Shown here piece after piece: positions 35,862 through 44,625 of a DNA stretch of 64,000 nt. Origin of the DNA: Pseudomonas sp. B21_DOA. GTDB taxonomy: Bacteria; Pseudomonadota; Gammaproteobacteria; Pseudomonadales; Pseudomonadaceae. A model generated the notes under the pieces. The model had not been told where the DNA came from. It saw only the letters and a program-made list of their open reading frames with translations, and made no database searches. How positions within the stretch are numbered: the stretch's first letter is position 1; each line of letters starts with the position of its first letter. Made by a program: the position numbers and the translations under genes. The stretch spans positions 5,332,001-5,396,000 of the forward strand of contig CP086683.1 of assembly GCA_030544685.1 (NCBI GenBank). Direction: 5' to 3'.

Positions 35862-38800
35862 ATGACCTCGAAAACCCCTGCCTCGCCCTCTGCGCCCGAG
35901 CGCAAGGATGTGACCCCCAGCCACCTGAATTTCCCGGTGGTAGGCATCGGCGCCTCGGCGGGCGGCCTGCAAGCGATCAAGCTGTTTTTCGAGCATATGC
36001 CGAAGGACAGTGGCATGGCGTTCGTGATCATTCTGCATCTGTCGCCCGATCACCAAAGCATCGCCGACCAGATCATTCAGGAATCGACGCGCATGCCGGT
36101 GCTGCAAGTGACGCAGCCGGTGCCGATCGAAAAGAACTGTGTGTACGTGATCTCGCCAGCGCATTCGCTGTCGATGAACGACGGCTATCTGCGGGTCAGC
36201 ACGGCCGGTTCGCCGCAGGCGCGCCACACGGCCATCGACCTGTTCTTTCGCGATCTGGCCGATGTGCACCGTGAGCGGGCGTTCTGCGTGGTGCTGTCAG
36301 GCACCGGTTCCGATGGTGCGGTGGGTTTGTCGCGAATCAAGGAACAGGGCGGCGTGACGCTGGTGCAAGTGCCGGAAGACGCCGAGTTCGACAGCATGCC
36401 GCGCGCCGCCATCGAGACGCGCATGGTCGATCTGGTGCTGCCAGTGGTCGAGATGCCGCAGAAACTGATGGAGCTCTGGCGCAACTCCCAGAACATCAAA
36501 TTACCCAGCGCCAATGATCCCGACTTGAAAGCCTTGAAGCCTGCAAACGAACACGAGGCGTCGATCGCCGAACAACGCCTGCATGAAATCCTGTTGTACC
36601 TGCGCAGCAGCACCGGTCACGATTTCAAACACTACAAGCGCGCCACCGTGCTGCGCCGCATCGAGCGGCGCATGCAGGTCAACAGCCAGTCTGACCTCAG
36701 CGCTTACTACAACTACCTGCAAAATACCCCGGAAGAAGCCAAGGCCTTGCTCGGCGACATGCTGATCGGCGTGACCAACTTCTTCCGTGACCGCGAAGCC
36801 TTCGAAGCCCTTGAGCGCGATGTGCTGCCGCAACTGGTGCAATCGGTTGCCGACTCGTCGGAAAAAGAAGAACTGCGCATCTGGTCTGCCGGTTGCTCGA
36901 CCGGCGAGGAAGCCTACAGCCTGGCGATCCTGCTCGACGATCAGATGCAGGTACAAAGCAGCAAGGCCAATCTGCAAGTGTTCGCCACCGATATCGACGA
37001 ACGTGCGATCACCACCGGCCGCGCCGGCACCTACCCGCAAGCCATCGTTACCGACGTACCGCCAACCCGCTTGCGACATTATTTCGTCAAGGACAATGAG
37101 CATTACCGGATTCGCAAGGAAATCCGCGAGAAAGTTCTGTTCGCCAAGCACAGCCTGTTGTCCGACCCGCCGTTCTCGCAGATCGACCTGATCGTTTGCC
37201 GCAATCTGCTGATTTACCTGGATCGCGAGGTGCAGCGGGAAATCCTGCAGATGTTCCACTTTGCCCTGCGACCGGGCGGTTTCCTGTTTCTCGGCACCTC
37301 TGAAAGCGCCGATGCCTGCCATGAATTGTTCGCGCCAGTGGACAAGCGCAACCGCATCTTCCGCGCCAAGACCGGTACCCCGAACAGCCGCCGCACCCCG
37401 ACCATGCCACGTGGCGGTTACATGCGCACCAGCGTTTCCCGACCGCCATCGAAAGCCATCGAGCCCGTCAAGCTGTCGTTTGCCGATATCCACCGCCGCG
37501 CCATAGAACGCTTCGCCCCGCCGAGCATCATCGTCGACACCAATGCCGATATTCTTCACATGAGCGAAGCCGCCGGGCGTTTCCTGCGGCATGTCGGCGG
37601 CGAGCTGTCACGCAACTTGCTGACGCTGATCCTGCCGGAACTGCGCCTGGAAATTCGCACGACACTGTTCCAGGTGCAGCAAAGCAACCTCACTGTTTGC
37701 TCGCGTGAAGTGCTGCTCAAGCGCGAGGAGCGCCAGTACCGCATCACGCTGATTGCGCAGCCGTACAAGGACGACGACTTCGACAGCGAGTGCGTGCTGG
37801 TGACCTTCGATGAAACGGAGATTGACGCGCACGAGCAGGCGCTGACCACGGTGCTGCAGACTGAAAGCCAAGTGCTCTCGAACCTGGAACGTGAGCTGCA
37901 ACGCACCAAATTGCATTTGCAGGACACCATCGAACAGTCGGAAATCTCCAGCGAAGAGCTCAAGGCTTCAAACGAGGAGATGCAGGCGATCAACGAAGAA
38001 TTGCGCTCGGCCACCGAAGAGCTCGAGACCAGCAAGGAAGAGTTGCAGTCGATCAATGAAGAGCTGTTGACGGTCAATTACGAGCTGAAGACCAAAGTCG
38101 AGGAAACCGACAAGATCAACGATTATCTGACCAATCTGATCGCTTCAACTGACATTGCTACGGTGTTCGTCGATCGCAGCATGCGCATCAAATGGTTCAC
38201 GCCGCGCGCCACCGACATCTTCAGCATGCTGCCGGTAGACACCGGCCGTTCGCTGCTGGATATCACCCATCGCTTGAATTACCCGGACATGGCCGAGGAC
38301 GCTGCGCAGGTATTTGAATCGCTGAACATGATCGAACGCGAGGTTAACAGCACCGATAATCGCTGGTACATCGCCCGGCTATTGCCTTATCGCTCCAGCG
38401 AAGACCATATCGACGGCACGGTGCTGACCTTCATCGACATCAGCAAGCGCCGCGAAGCCGAGGAAGAGCTGCGCCTGGGCGAAGAGCGCATGCGCCTGGT
38501 CGCCGAAAGCACCCGCGATTACGCAATCATCATTCTCGACGAGATGGGCGTGATCACCAGTTGGAACAAGGGTGCCGAGCTGATCTTCGGCCACACCAAG
38601 AGCGAGGCCGAGGGGCAGTTTTACGATTTCATTTTTACCGGTGAAGACCGCAACGCCGGTATGGCCGAAAACGAACTGGCGACGGCTCGTCAGCACGGAC
38701 GCGCTCAGGACGAGCGCTGGCACATACGCAAGGATGGCAGCCGGTTTTTCTGCAGCGGCGAAGTCACGTTGCTCAGCGGCGATCACCTGCAGGGTTATGT

Positions 38801-39650
38801 GAAAATCGCTCGCGATCTGACCGGGCATAAACGCGCGCAGGACGAGCAAAACCAGGAACTGGCCCAGACACGCAACACGGTGTCGTTGCGCGACGAATTC
38901 TTTGCGGTCATGTCCCACGAACTCAAGCATCCCTTGAATCTGATTCAGCTCAACGCCGAACTGCTGCGTCGCCTGCCGATGATCCGTACTGCCGGCCCGG
39001 CGACCAAAGCGGTCAATACCATCTGCGATGCGGTCAACAGCCAGGCGCGGATCATCGACGACTTGCTCGACGTGGCTCGCGTACGCACCGGCAAGCTCAA
39101 GCTGCAACTGGCCCGCGTCGACCTGAGCGCTGTGCTGCGTGACATCCACACGGTCGTGCTGAATGAACAGCATGCAACGCACATCGACCTGCAACTGCCC
39201 GAAGAGTCGCTGTTCATCCATGCCGATCCAACCCGCGTCGAGCAGATCATCTGGAACCTGGTGAACAACGCGCTGAAATTCACCCCACCGACCGGACGCA
39301 TCGAATTGATTGCCAGCAAGAGTGGGCAAATGGCTCAACTCAACGTCAAGGACAACGGCGTCGGCATCGCAGCGGAAAACCTCGAACACGTGTTCGACCT
39401 GTTTGGCCAAGCGGAAAAACAGCACACCAATCATCAACGCGAAGGGCTCGGCATTGGCTTGTCGCTGGTACGGCAACTGACCGAGGCGCAACACGGCACC
39501 GTACGGGTTGCCTCACCAGGGCTGGGCGCCGGATGTACGTTCACCGTATGCCTGCCGCTAGCCACCGAAACCGTGGAAACCTCCGAGCAGCCGCCGGCAG
39601 AAGCCGGAATCGGGCAAGCTGGTGGGCTTGAGCATTCTGCTGGTCGATGA
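35862..39650 (+). CDS. CheB/CheR/PAS hybrid sensor histidine kinase
   Basis: A 1262-residue cytoplasmic protein. In order: CheB methylesterase domain (about 22-210; catalytic Ser in GIGASAGGL, His in LHLSPDH, Asp in SGTGSDGAVG); CheR methyltransferase (about 240-500; IWSAGCSTGEEAYSL, VCRNLLIYL); a long coiled coil (about 665-755; SSEELKASNEEMQAINEELR); two PAS domains; HisKA with His in VMSHELKHPLN; HATPase (NLVNNALKF, DNGVGI, GLGIGLSL). The frame ends 28 bases into the receiver frame that follows; one inserted base near 39597 may separate them. Substrates unknown; no receptor gene adjacent. Confidence 0.93.
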   Translation: MTSKTPASPSAPERKDVTPSHLNFPVVGIGASAGGLQAIKLFFEHMPKDSGMAFVIILHLSPDHQSIADQIIQESTRMPVLQVTQPVPIEKNCVYVISPAHSLSMNDGYLRVSTAGSPQARHTAIDLFFRDLADVHRERAFCVVLSGTGSDGAVGLSRIKEQGGVTLVQVPEDAEFDSMPRAAIETRMVDLVLPVVEMPQKLMELWRNSQNIKLPSANDPDLKALKPANEHEASIAEQRLHEILLYLRSSTGHDFKHYKRATVLRRIERRMQVNSQSDLSAYYNYLQNTPEEAKALLGDMLIGVTNFFRDREAFEALERDVLPQLVQSVADSSEKEELRIWSAGCSTGEEAYSLAILLDDQMQVQSSKANLQVFATDIDERAITTGRAGTYPQAIVTDVPPTRLRHYFVKDNEHYRIRKEIREKVLFAKHSLLSDPPFSQIDLIVCRNLLIYLDREVQREILQMFHFALRPGGFLFLGTSESADACHELFAPVDKRNRIFRAKTGTPNSRRTPTMPRGGYMRTSVSRPPSKAIEPVKLSFADIHRRAIERFAPPSIIVDTNADILHMSEAAGRFLRHVGGELSRNLLTLILPELRLEIRTTLFQVQQSNLTVCSREVLLKREERQYRITLIAQPYKDDDFDSECVLVTFDETEIDAHEQALTTVLQTESQVLSNLERELQRTKLHLQDTIEQSEISSEELKASNEEMQAINEELRSATEELETSKEELQSINEELLTVNYELKTKVEETDKINDYLTNLIASTDIATVFVDRSMRIKWFTPRATDIFSMLPVDTGRSLLDITHRLNYPDMAEDAAQVFESLNMIEREVNSTDNRWYIARLLPYRSSEDHIDGTVLTFIDISKRREAEEELRLGEERMRLVAESTRDYAIIILDEMGVITSWNKGAELIFGHTKSEAEGQFYDFIFTGEDRNAGMAENELATARQHGRAQDERWHIRKDGSRFFCSGEVTLLSGDHLQGYVKIARDLTGHKRAQDEQNQELAQTRNTVSLRDEFFAVMSHELKHPLNLIQLNAELLRRLPMIRTAGPATKAVNTICDAVNSQARIIDDLLDVARVRTGKLKLQLARVDLSAVLRDIHTVVLNEQHATHIDLQLPEESLFIHADPTRVEQIIWNLVNNALKFTPPTGRIELIASKSGQMAQLNVKDNGVGIAAENLEHVFDLFGQAEKQHTNHQREGLGIGLSLVRQLTEAQHGTVRVASPGLGAGCTFTVCLPLATETVETSEQPPAEAGIGQAGGLEHSAGR

Positions 39651-39999
39651 CTCGCCGCAAGTGCTGGAGACCTTGAAAATGCTGCTCGAAATGGAAGATG
39701 CCGAAGTGACCGCGTTCGACCATCCCGTGGGAGCGCTGAAAGCTGCCGAGGGCACGCGCTTCGATCTGATCATTTCCGACCTTGGCATGCCGGTCATGAG
39801 CGGGTACGAACTGATGGCTGCACTACGCAAGCTGCCGCTGGTGAAAAACGTACCGGCGATCGCCCTCACCGGTTATGGCACTCAGAGCGACATGCAGAAA
39901 TCCCGTGAAGCCGGGTTCGATCAGCATCTGGGCAAACCGGTGGCGTACGACGACCTGATTGAAACCATCGAGGCGTTGCGCCGCTCAGAGTTGCTGTAA
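39622..39999 (+). CDS. Response-regulator receiver, probably the C-terminal domain of the CheB/CheR hybrid kinase
   Basis: A 125-residue CheY-like domain: DDSP near residue 9, phospho-acceptor in LIISDLGMPVMSG and Lys in HLGKPVAYDD. It overlaps the end of the kinase by 29 bp in another frame. Its frame stays open upstream (PESGKLVGLSILLVDD). Removing one G near 39597 would join it as EQPPQKPESGKLVGLS, giving a 1378-residue hybrid kinase with a terminal receiver. GTG at 39622 has no Shine-Dalgarno, favouring fusion. As sequenced it could be a free receiver. Confidence 0.8.
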   Translation: MGLSILLVDDSPQVLETLKMLLEMEDAEVTAFDHPVGALKAAEGTRFDLIISDLGMPVMSGYELMAALRKLPLVKNVPAIALTGYGTQSDMQKSREAGFDQHLGKPVAYDDLIETIEALRRSELL

Positions 40000-40005
40000 C
40001 GGCGC

Positions 40006-40548
40006 TCAGCACAAATAAGCGCGTTGCACGCAGACCCGACGATCGATCGCCTGCTGCAAACGCGCCTTGCTCTCGGCCCAGAGGCCAGGATCGACGCGCG
40101 TGCGGCGCATCAACTCAAGCACGACGGCTTTGGCTTCCAGGTATTCCGACCAGGCGTCGGCAGCCTTGAGCTTGAGCCGCTCGGTTTCGCTCATGTCCAT
40201 CCGGCGCAGGGCCAGCGCCAATGGGTCGGTGACCACCGGACTCAAGACGCACTGAACCCGGTGCGGTGAAACGAACCCCTGGTAGTCGAGCAAGATCTCC
40301 CGCGCGCGCCGGGTCCCCCACTTCAAGGCCACCTCGCAGGATTGCTCGGTTTCACGATCGTGAAACTCCTCACTGAGCGCCCGCCCGTCCTCCAGGTAAA
40401 CCCCGACAAACACCTGTGTCACGCCGCGTGTGTTGATCCGCGCCTGCACTTCGATCTGCAAGCCGTCGCTCAAGACTTCTTCATGGCTGTACAGCGCTAA
40501 ACGGCTGTTGCTCCAAAACCAATACTGGGCACCCCGACGTCTCACCAT
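40006..40548 (-). CDS. Hypothetical protein, 180 aa
   Basis: Starts MVRRRGAQYWFWSNSRLAL and has no membrane segment or signal peptide. It has a charged middle (EFHDRETEQSCEVALKWGTRRAR) and a helical C-terminal part (ERLKLKAADAWSEYLEAKAVVLEL), ending CVQRAYLC. I do not recognise a family. AGGAGAG precedes the ATG at 40548, so it is probably translated. It is convergent with the hybrid kinase gene, with 6 bp between stops. Confidence 0.72.
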   Translation of the reverse strand: MVRRRGAQYWFWSNSRLALYSHEEVLSDGLQIEVQARINTRGVTQVFVGVYLEDGRALSEEFHDRETEQSCEVALKWGTRRAREILLDYQGFVSPHRVQCVLSPVVTDPLALALRRMDMSETERLKLKAADAWSEYLEAKAVVLELMRRTRVDPGLWAESKARLQQAIDRRVCVQRAYLC

Positions 40549-40628
40549 GGCTCTCCTCCCCCGCGAGTCGGAAATTAAGGCACAGATTCGGCGGATCGCC
40601 AGGACAACTCGTCAGCTGACACCAACGC

Positions 40629-40666
40629 AAAAAGCCCCGTCGCACGGATAGATGCGACGGGGCTTT
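40629..40666 (-). terminator. Terminator downstream of tRNA-Arg(CCT)
   Basis: AAAAGCCCCGTCGCA ... TGCGACGGGGCTTTT is a 15-bp stem. On the minus strand it ends in a T-tract and lies 16 bp after the tRNA. Confidence 0.88.
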
Positions 40667-40681
40667 TCGGTGTTGAAGAGG

Positions 40682-40758
40682 TGGTGTCCCAGGCGGGGTT
40701 CGAACCTGCAACCTTCCCCTTAGGAGGGGGATGCTCTATCCAATTGAGCTACTGAGAC
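40682..40758 (-). tRNA. tRNA-Arg (anticodon CCT)
   Basis: The minus strand begins GTCTCAGTAGCTCAATTGG and ends with encoded CCA. The anticodon loop CTCCTAA lies between TCCCC and GGGGA, so the anticodon is CCT, reading AGG. Acceptor stem GTCTCAG/CTGGGAC with discriminator A. The T-stem GCAGG/CCCGC carries one A-C mismatch. Length 77 including CCA. Confidence 0.95.
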
Positions 40759-40998
40759 ACTGATTGAGGCGCGCTGGACGCGGCGCGACAGACGGCGTGC
40801 ATGTTAACGGCCAGCCCTTGTTTTGTCATGTCGTCCGTAGGGCTTTTTAAGTGTAGGCAAGCGCCCCGCAAGATTGCGGGAACTTTTACCGGGCAAATTG
40901 CACTGGGCGAAAATGCAGTCATTGCAGATTGCAATCAGCGCTTCGCGAAAAACCTTACCAAACCCTTGTTTTTAAAGGACTTATCACCCGTTACACTG

Positions 40999-41015
40999 TT
41001 GGCACGGCGACTGCT
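40999..41015 (+). promoter_or_regulatory. Sigma-54-like promoter before the small gene at 41057
   Basis: TTGGCACGGCGACTGCTA keeps the invariant GG-N10-GC spacing (GG 41001-41002, GC 41013-41014), though the -12 block is CTGC rather than TTGC. The predicted start is about 41026, 31 bp before the ATG. Confidence 0.55.
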
Positions 41016-41056
41016 ATGCCTGTTCTATCAAAAAGAACAATTTGGAGCGTCGTGCC

Positions 41057-41288
41057 ATGAACAGCACCCTCTTGCTTGCAAACGCAGCGGCTCTGGCTTT
41101 CTTGCTCGGATCACATTTTTTCCCAAGGCTGACGCTGAGCAGCCAGTAGCGCAGCGCGTGCCGCATTACCTGCAGGTGCAGAAAGCGCCGCAGTGGGCAG
41201 TTTTGAGTGAACGCAGCGACGCTTCTACGCAAATGGTCAGCGAGCCTGAGCAAGCCTCGGCGCCGACCACCGAACGTCTGGTTTTTGA
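41057..41288 (+). CDS. Small exported or membrane-anchored protein, frame broken
   Basis: Starts MNSTLLLANAAALAFLLGSHFF, a signal or anchor segment. As sequenced, the frame stops after 30 codons. One more T in the T6 run at 41116-41121 gives HFFPKADAEQPVAQRVPHYL and a polar tail to TERLVF. A second short T-run at 41282-41286, if one base longer, would stop there, giving 77 aa. GAGCGTCGTGCC precedes the ATG without a strong Shine-Dalgarno. Function unknown; the next gene follows 20 bp later. Confidence 0.55.
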
Positions 41289-41308
41289 AATATCTTCAGG
41301 AGTAGAAC

Positions 41309-41488
41309 ATGTCCAAATCGGCGACAGGATTTCTCATCCTCGCTTTACTGAGTGGCGTTACCCACCTGGCGCTGTTCGAGGAGACGGAAGTCACCTTGCC
41401 TCTGGTTGGCTGTGGCGTATTTGCAGTGCTGTTTGTGCTGGCGCTGATCGCCGGGCGCAAGATCAAGTTCGATCCGGTCCTGCGTTGA
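41309..41488 (+). CDS. Small membrane protein, 59 aa
   Basis: MSKSATGFLILALLSGVTH... has two hydrophobic helices (about residues 7-22 and 31-47) and a basic end (GRKIKFDPVLR). AGGAG stands 6 bp before the ATG at 41309. It sits just downstream of the small gene at 41057 and probably shares its transcript. Its 3' end overlaps the convergent phnN by 26 bp. I do not know its function. Confidence 0.7.
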   Translation: MSKSATGFLILALLSGVTHLALFEETEVTLPLVGCGVFAVLFVLALIAGRKIKFDPVLR

Positions 41489-42032
41489 GTTGAACCCATT
41501 CCAGTAACGCGGCGACAGCGACGGCAAGGTCGGCAGAATTATCGATCTGGTGAACGGGGCTGTCGCTGGATCTTCGGTCTTTGAACAACGCGTTGCGAGC
41601 CAGCCTCGCATCGATCTGCTCAGGGGTTTCCCGGCCACGCTTGAGCAAGCGCTTGCGCAGGACCTCGTCGTTGACGGTCAGCAGGATCGGCACAAGGGTC
41701 GGATACAACTCCATCGCCTGGCGCAGGTTCGCTCTCGAACCATTCACCAGCACATGCTGCCCGCCTCGCAACCATTCATCCATTTCTTTGGTAATACCGT
41801 AAGACAGGCCGTTGGCTTGCCAGGCCAAGGAAAAGGCCCCGGCGCGCTGTCGCCGGTCGAACTCTTCAGGCGTCACGCCAATTGCATCTTCGCCAACGGA
41901 CTCCGCTGATCGGGTAATCACCCGGCGCATTACTTCACAGTTCAATGCTCGCAATGGCTCACGCGATGCCTCGATCAGGCTGTCCTTGCCCGAACCGGAC
42001 GGCCCCATCAGGTAAAAAAGCTTGCCATCCAT
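41463..42032 (-). CDS. phnN: Ribose 1,5-bisphosphate phosphokinase PhnN
   Basis: A 189-residue P-loop kinase (GPSGSGKDS at 10-18) that makes PRPP from ribose 1,5-bisphosphate in phosphonate degradation. The guanylate-kinase-like lid is FSLAWQANGLSYGI and the base/phosphate motif VNGSRANL. The start ATG at 42032 gives MDGKLFYLMGPSG. No other phn gene is in the window upstream or downstream, so this is either the end of a cluster that was lost or a stand-alone PRPP salvage enzyme. Confidence 0.9.
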   Translation of the reverse strand: MDGKLFYLMGPSGSGKDSLIEASREPLRALNCEVMRRVITRSAESVGEDAIGVTPEEFDRRQRAGAFSLAWQANGLSYGITKEMDEWLRGGQHVLVNGSRANLRQAMELYPTLVPILLTVNDEVLRKRLLKRGRETPEQIDARLARNALFKDRRSSDSPVHQIDNSADLAVAVAALLEWVQLNAGPDRT

Positions 42033-42419
42033 CCTGTAAACGCCCTCCGACAGGTTCTGCCTCTAGTAAATCGGCAAATTGCCACTATCCTGTACAGACA
42101 GGGATCAAGAATAGCGAGCTGCATAGCATGCACGTTCTGGCGTCTTCGGACATCAACAGATGTGCATTCGAAAGCGGGCAGCGATACGGACGAATGGAAA
42201 GTTTTCCAACCAGTCCGCATTTCTGACAACTGGTGCTGGCATTACGCCTTTACCCGGCTCAATATTTGTCACAGAATTGACGCCAATGATCTGGCAATTT
42301 TGAGGCATGATGCCGGCCTCTTAACAATTCAGGTTGAACCAATTGGTCCGGATGCTTGTCCTACCACACATCCTGCGGCCAATCCCGAGAACCGCTCCCT
42401 GAACTAACCGGTTAAATAT
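42033..42419. other. Divergent regulatory region phnN-amrZ, no gene
   Basis: A 387-bp gap, AT-richer than its surroundings. It contains GGCATTACGCC at 42238-42248, a GGC-N5-GCC element like AmrZ operators, and palindromic AACCAATTGGT near 42336-42346 and AACCGGTT near 42407. I cannot point to a clear sigma factor consensus. No open frame with coding character was seen. Confidence 0.45.
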
Positions 42420-42746
42420 ATGCGCCCATTGAAACAGGCAATTTATTCCAGCCGTACGGCTGACAAGTTTGTCGTACGTCTGCCAGACGGAATGCGTGAA
42501 CGCATTGCCGAGGTGGCTCGCAATCATCATCGCAGCATGAACTCCGAGATCATTGCGCGCCTTGAGCAGAGTCTTATTCAGGAAGGCGCACTGGGCGAAG
42601 AGCTGAGCATGCGCCTGGACAGCCCGGAGCTGTCGCTGCACGAGCGCGAGCTGTTGCAACGCTTCCGTCAGCTGTCGCACCGTCAGCAGAACGCCCTTGT
42701 GTCGCTGATCGCCCACGACGCCGAGATGGCCGCAGACGCGTCCTGA
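42420..42746 (+). CDS. amrZ: Ribbon-helix-helix transcription factor AmrZ (AlgZ)
   Basis: A 108-residue Arc/MetJ-type regulator. The RHH core is [36 protein letters not shown], with the DNA-contacting beta-strand KFVVRL. The C-terminal tetramerisation part is [23 protein letters not shown]. In pseudomonads AmrZ controls alginate, motility, c-di-GMP and its own gene. Very close to P. aeruginosa AmrZ throughout. It is followed by a terminator at 42766. Confidence 0.95.
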   Translation: MRPLKQAIYSSRTADKFVVRLPDGMRERIAEVARNHHRSMNSEIIARLEQSLIQEGALGEELSMRLDSPELSLHERELLQRFRQLSHRQQNALVSLIAHDAEMAADAS

Positions 42747-42765
42747 GCTAAACCGAACATATTGA

Positions 42766-42791
42766 AGCCAGCATGATTGCTGGCTTTTTTT
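42766..42791 (+). terminator. Terminator of amrZ
   Basis: AGCCAGCATGATTGCTGGCT hairpin followed by TTTTTT, 20 bp after the stop. Confidence 0.92.
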
Positions 42792-42822
42792 GCCTCGGTT
42801 TTCGAGATTTCGCAGGCGCAAA

Positions 42823-42849
42823 AAAAGCCCGTCAATTTGACGGGCTTTT
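42823..42849 (-). terminator. Terminator of mgtE
   Basis: AAAAGCCCGTCAATTTGACGGGCTTTT hairpin; on the minus strand it is followed by TTTTTTGCGC, 14 bp beyond the mgtE stop. Confidence 0.9.
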
Positions 42850-42862
42850 CATTCACTACAGA

Positions 42863-44304
42863 TCAGAGCAGGAAGATTGTCGCCAGCCCGAGGAAGATGA
42901 AGAACCCCCGCTGTCGGTCATCGCAGTGATCATGACGCTGGCGCCCATCGCCGGATCGCGGCCCATTTTGGCCAGCGTCATCGGGATCAACACGCCCATC
43001 AATGCCGCCAGTAACAGATTGAGCGTCATTGCTGCCGTCATCACTACGCCAAGCGACCAACTGCCGTAAAGCATGTACGCGACCACGCCGATTACCCCGC
43101 CCCAGACCAGACCGTTGATCAAACCAACCGCCAGCTCTTTGCGCATCAATCGCGAGGTGTTGCCGGTGCTGACCTGATCCAGCGCCATGGCGCGCACGAT
43201 CATGGTGATGGTCTGGTTGCCGGAGTTGCCGCCGATACCGGCGACGATCGGCATGAGTGCCGCCAGCGCCACCAGTTTCTCGATCGAGCCCTCAAACAGA
43301 CCGATCACCCGCGATGCCACAAATGCAGTGATCAGGTTCACCGCCAGCCACGCCCAACGGTTGCGCAGGGATTTCCACACCGAGGCGAAGATGTCTTCCT
43401 CTTCGCGCAGACCGGCCATGTTGAGGACTTCGCTTTCGCTTTCCTCACGAATCAGGTCGACCATTTCGTCGATGGTCAGACGGCCGATCAGTTTGCCGTT
43501 CTTGTCGACCACCGGCGCCGAGATCAAGTCGTAACGCTCGAACGCCTGAGCGGCGTCGTAAGCGTCTTCATCCGGGTGGAAACTCACCGGATCGCTGGCC
43601 ATTACTTCGGCGACCTGTTTTTCCGGATCGTTGACCAGCAGACGCTTGATCGGCAACACGCCCTTGAGCACGCCGTCGTAATCGACCACGAACAGTTTGT
43701 CGGTGTGACCGGGAAGCTCTTTGAGGCGACGCAGATAGCGCAGAACCACTTCAAGGCTGACGTCCTCACGGATCGTCACCATCTCGAAGTCCATCAGCGC
43801 ACCGACCTGATCCTCGTCGTAGGAAAGAGCCGAGCGCACGCGTTCGCGCTGCTGGTTATCCAGACTCTCCATCAGCTCATGGACGACGTCTCGCGGCAGC
43901 TCGGAGGCCAGGTCAGCGAGTTCGTCGGCGTCCATGTCCTTGGCCGCAGCCAGGAGCTCGTGATCGTCCATGTCGGCGATCAGCGTTTCACGGACGGAAT
44001 CGGATACTTCGAGAAGAATGTCGCCGTCGCGGTCGGCCTTGACCAGTTGCCAGAGCGTCAGACGATCGTCCAGCGGCAAGGCTTCGAGAATGTAGGCGAC
44101 GTCGGCGGAGTGCAGGTCATCGAGCTTGCGTTGCAGCTCGACGAGATTTTGCCGGTGAACCAGGTTTTCCACGCGGTCGTGGTGCGGACCTTCCTGGCGA
44201 TGAGTCAGGTCTTCAACGACACGCTGGCGCTGCAGCAACTCGACGACCTGAGCCAGGCGGTCCTGCAGGCTTTCCTGTGTTTTCTTTACTTCGATTTCGG
44301 ACAT
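42863..44304 (-). CDS. mgtE: Magnesium transporter MgtE, frame broken at the last helix
   Basis: An N-terminal MgtE domain (LHSADVAYILEALPLDDRL), two CBS domains (about 140-265; VMASDPVSFHPDEDAYDAAQ) and five membrane helices (GIGGNSGNQTITMIVRAMAL is the selectivity region). It is a Mg2+-gated channel. As sequenced, the frame shifts at the C-run 42905-42909 and ends SGWRQSSCSDL. One extra C restores TDSGGFFIFLGLATIFLL, the usual last helix, ending at 42863 with 480 aa. ATG at 44304 (MSEIEVKKTQESL). Confidence 0.93.
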
Positions 44305-44625
44305 AGGCGAACTCCACTCCCAGCAGCGGGGCACGCCGGAAGGATCAATCAGTCAATTCATGATTGGTGAAACGGTTTACTGAACAACTACTGGGTAAGT
44401 CCATGGAGGTTTTCCATAAGCCCCGGCGGGGCTGACGGGCGCAATGATACACGCCTGACGGTTTAAAACGTTTAAAAAATCACGGCTGAAACAAGCGCTT
44501 GCGAAACAAACCTGAGCGCTTGCGTGATCCGTGCAAATGCGACGACTCATCTTGAAAAGAAAACACACCGGCATTGCAAAAAGCAGCGACTACCCTTCAG
44601 CGTAGATCGTCACGGAGGACACCGA
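44305..44625. other. Intergenic region between mgtE and the DUF4124 gene
   Basis: A 321-bp divergent gap. It holds GGTTTAAAACGTTTAAA near 44460-44476 and an AAGCGCTTGCG repeat at 44493 and 44515, but no gene and no recognised riboswitch. The promoters of both neighbours should lie here. Confidence 0.4.

Noticed and set aside
44305..44625. M-box or ykkC-like riboswitch controlling mgtE
   Set aside because: I could not find the conserved core elements; the region shows only short AT-rich repeats.
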